Shown here piece by piece: positions 62,250-64,000 of a stretch of DNA of 64,000 nucleotides. Origin of the DNA: Chrysomallon squamiferum (lineage: Eukaryota; Mollusca; Gastropoda; Neomphalida; Peltospiridae); NCBI GenBank assembly GCA_012295275.1, contig CM022672.1:30492059-30556058 (forward strand). The letters run 5' to 3'. A program made the translations under genes and the position numbers. Each line of letters begins with the position of its first letter. Positions within the stretch are counted from its first letter, which is position 1. The notes under the pieces are model-generated. The model saw nothing but the letters and a program-made list of their open reading frames with translations. It searched no databases and was not told where the DNA came from.

Positions 62250-64000
62250 TGACAGATGTGGCACATTACCAACAAATTTCACTTTCTAACGTAATCCAGA
62301 ATGGTTTCACATTAAACTTTGAAAAAAATAAATAAAAATGAAATATTTCTCTCATGGTATTTAATAGTAAATACAAATGCATATTTACAATTCACTATCA
62401 TCTTCGTAATTCAGTTATGGCAGAATGGCTTGAGAACAACTATCTATGTACGATAGATTCAAAACAATTGGAGCTAATTTTGATATTTCTGAAACAGTGT
62501 GCACTGCTGGGGCCTAATACTGGGTGGGACAATATAATCGTTGGACCAGGACAGATTTAGCAGATAACTCGCTACTTCGTGTTATACATTTGCCAAGGAT
62601 CCTATTTCTTTTATGCATTATATAGTGTACATCTATGTACAGGCGATATAGGCCTCCTAAAAGCAATTACCTAATTTAATTTTTGTACCACACGTCACGT
62701 TGACCAATTGTGATATTATTAGACAAGTTAAGCGTAGATGTTAAATTAACGAACGGAACCCGTATCGTCCAATCTGCCGTTGGTGCGTGCGTAATCAGAT
62801 ATACAGGTCTATTATTACGATTCCATTGTATGATGGTAATTTTTACTGTTTAGTATATTGACATATTTAGCTTTTCAATACATTTTACTTCATGCATATA
62901 TGTTTTGTTGATTGGCAATACAATTAATGTCGCTTTCACTCAGAAATAATGTATGGATAAATTCAGTGAAGATAAACTAAAGAATAAAATCGGGTAAAGC
63001 TTGGAGGAAACAACAACAAGCAGTCTGCATGAAAAATGGAGATCCCGTTATAATTTTTTCAAATAGTTGTGTTTCACAAACATCATTCATACACACCTTT
63101 TTAGACGCAGCCTCGGCCAAACAGAAGCCCAATATAAGCAGCTTTATTTGCTCTCAAGTATAAAATATTTTGCCATACGAACGCGGAAGCACAACCTTGA
63201 CGAAACTATTTTTTAAAGTCTCTTGACTATTTTCAGAAAACAGACGCGTTACAAAAATTATCATCGCAAAGAGAAACGTTTCGTCTTGAAGCAACTACAC
63301 GAACTTCTACCGATCGTGTTTTCTGCCGAACGGCGGATTAATTGATGGCCACTGAAGCCGGTTCACTCCCGAGTCTGGAAACGACTGACAAAGCCGATTC
63401 TCAGCAACCAGAATCTCCTGAATTCTGTTTCATAGTTCTTGACTGTGAGCAAAATTATCATACTTTTCATAAACTGTCAGCTGAACCATCATAAAATGTC
63501 TATTAAGTGATTACATCTGGGTTCAAGTAATATCGAAGCTGTATACATTGTCTGACTGTGCCTCCATCGTCAAAGCTATTTAAAAAAATGACTTCTGGAC
63601 ATAATGTTAGTTACAGACTGTGTGTTGAAGGCGTTTAGCACAAAAGGCTGTGAAGGTTTTGCGCAGTTACTTTATTTCTGAAGCCCGAAAAAACGAAACA
63701 TGTATCGTCACATGACTTTAGTTTCTCAATTTGTGATTCTTTTTATTTGTTTCTCTCAGCAGTTGTGGCAATGCATATGGAAATGATGTTGGAATATAAA
63801 TATGTTTAGTGTTAGTGCGTTCTTAATATATTCTCATTCTAAGCTGCTTTGAACTTGTTAAAAGATAAACCTCTTAAAAAAAAAAAAAAAAAAAAAAAAA
63901 CATTTCAGATTTTGTAATTAATTGCAAATTAATAACTTCACCAAATTTGGCTTCACATATCAATGTAAATATACTTTGCAGAGTTATAAGAAAAATTAGA
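62250..64000. repeat. U-distal and P sequence at right edge
   Basis: From about 62255 it resembles the end of block U (CCAGAATGGTTT, CAGTTATGGCAGAATGGCT), then P (CGAACGGCGGATTAATTGAT at about 63335). It ends in the first bases of R (CAAATATACTTTGCAGAG-like, about 63965 onward). No gene recognised. Confidence 0.65.

Overview
The window is animal nuclear DNA: AT-rich, full of microsatellites and DNA transposons, with genes made of short exons behind GT-AG introns. The gene content (secreted thrombospondin type-1 repeats ending in a peritrophin-type chitin-binding domain, plus a fibrinogen-domain pseudogene), the pogo/Tigger transposons and the very high simple-repeat load suggest a lophotrochozoan, most likely a cephalopod such as an octopus. 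That assignment is inference; no species marker was found.

The main content is a tandem array of five paralogous genes, all on the minus strand. Gene 1 spans 6006-12988, gene 2 18323-21156, gene 3 28207-38728, gene 4 44670-47431 and gene 5 54150-56657. Each has an exon starting at the ATG and encoding a signal peptide, a run of TSP1 repeats with one repeat per exon, and a final exon encoding one six-cysteine chitin-binding type-2 (CBM14) domain and the stop. Every internal boundary is phase 1, so any repeat exon can be added, lost or skipped without changing frame. TSP1 counts are 9, 3, 16, 3 and 3. The repeats fall into three classes: C type (first in the protein, 192 bp), B type (189 bp) and A type (192 or 195 bp). 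Genes 1, 2 and 4 read open throughout (predicted 668, 268 and 268 aa). Gene 3 is open except for one extra base in each of two C exons (about 1106 aa if those are discounted). Gene 5 has stops in two of its three repeats and no recognisable promoter or first exon, so it is a pseudogene.

The genes sit inside duplicated DNA. The pattern reads: long gene, upstream block U, block Q, short gene, U, spacer P, spacer R, next long gene. It gives a two-gene unit of about 22-26 kb, seen a little over twice. Genes 1-4 share a promoter-like block with a TATA-like motif, a tiny non-coding first exon and an AAT/AAG compound microsatellite. Gene 3 also carries a recent 1.46-kb internal duplication of three TSP1 exons. 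A 200-N gap (42766-42965) lies between gene 3's U block and gene 4's Q block. Array homology stops at about 56775 and returns at about 62200, so a further gene probably lies beyond the right edge.

The 56.8-62.2 kb interval is different DNA. It holds a 35-bp minisatellite, a broken pogo/Tigger transposase gene (58170-60010) and a fibrinogen-domain pseudogene (61206-62240). Other mobile DNA includes a 338-bp MITE with perfect terminal repeats (2752-3089) and two 0.74-kb non-autonomous Tigger copies (9958-10695, 35875-36618) in the matching intron of genes 1 and 3.

The predicted proteins are secreted, cysteine-rich and probably heavily glycosylated, combining a chitin-binding end with adhesive TSP1 repeats. 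A role in a chitin-containing extracellular layer or in recognising chitin-bearing surfaces is a guess from the domains; nothing in the sequence fixes the tissue or function.
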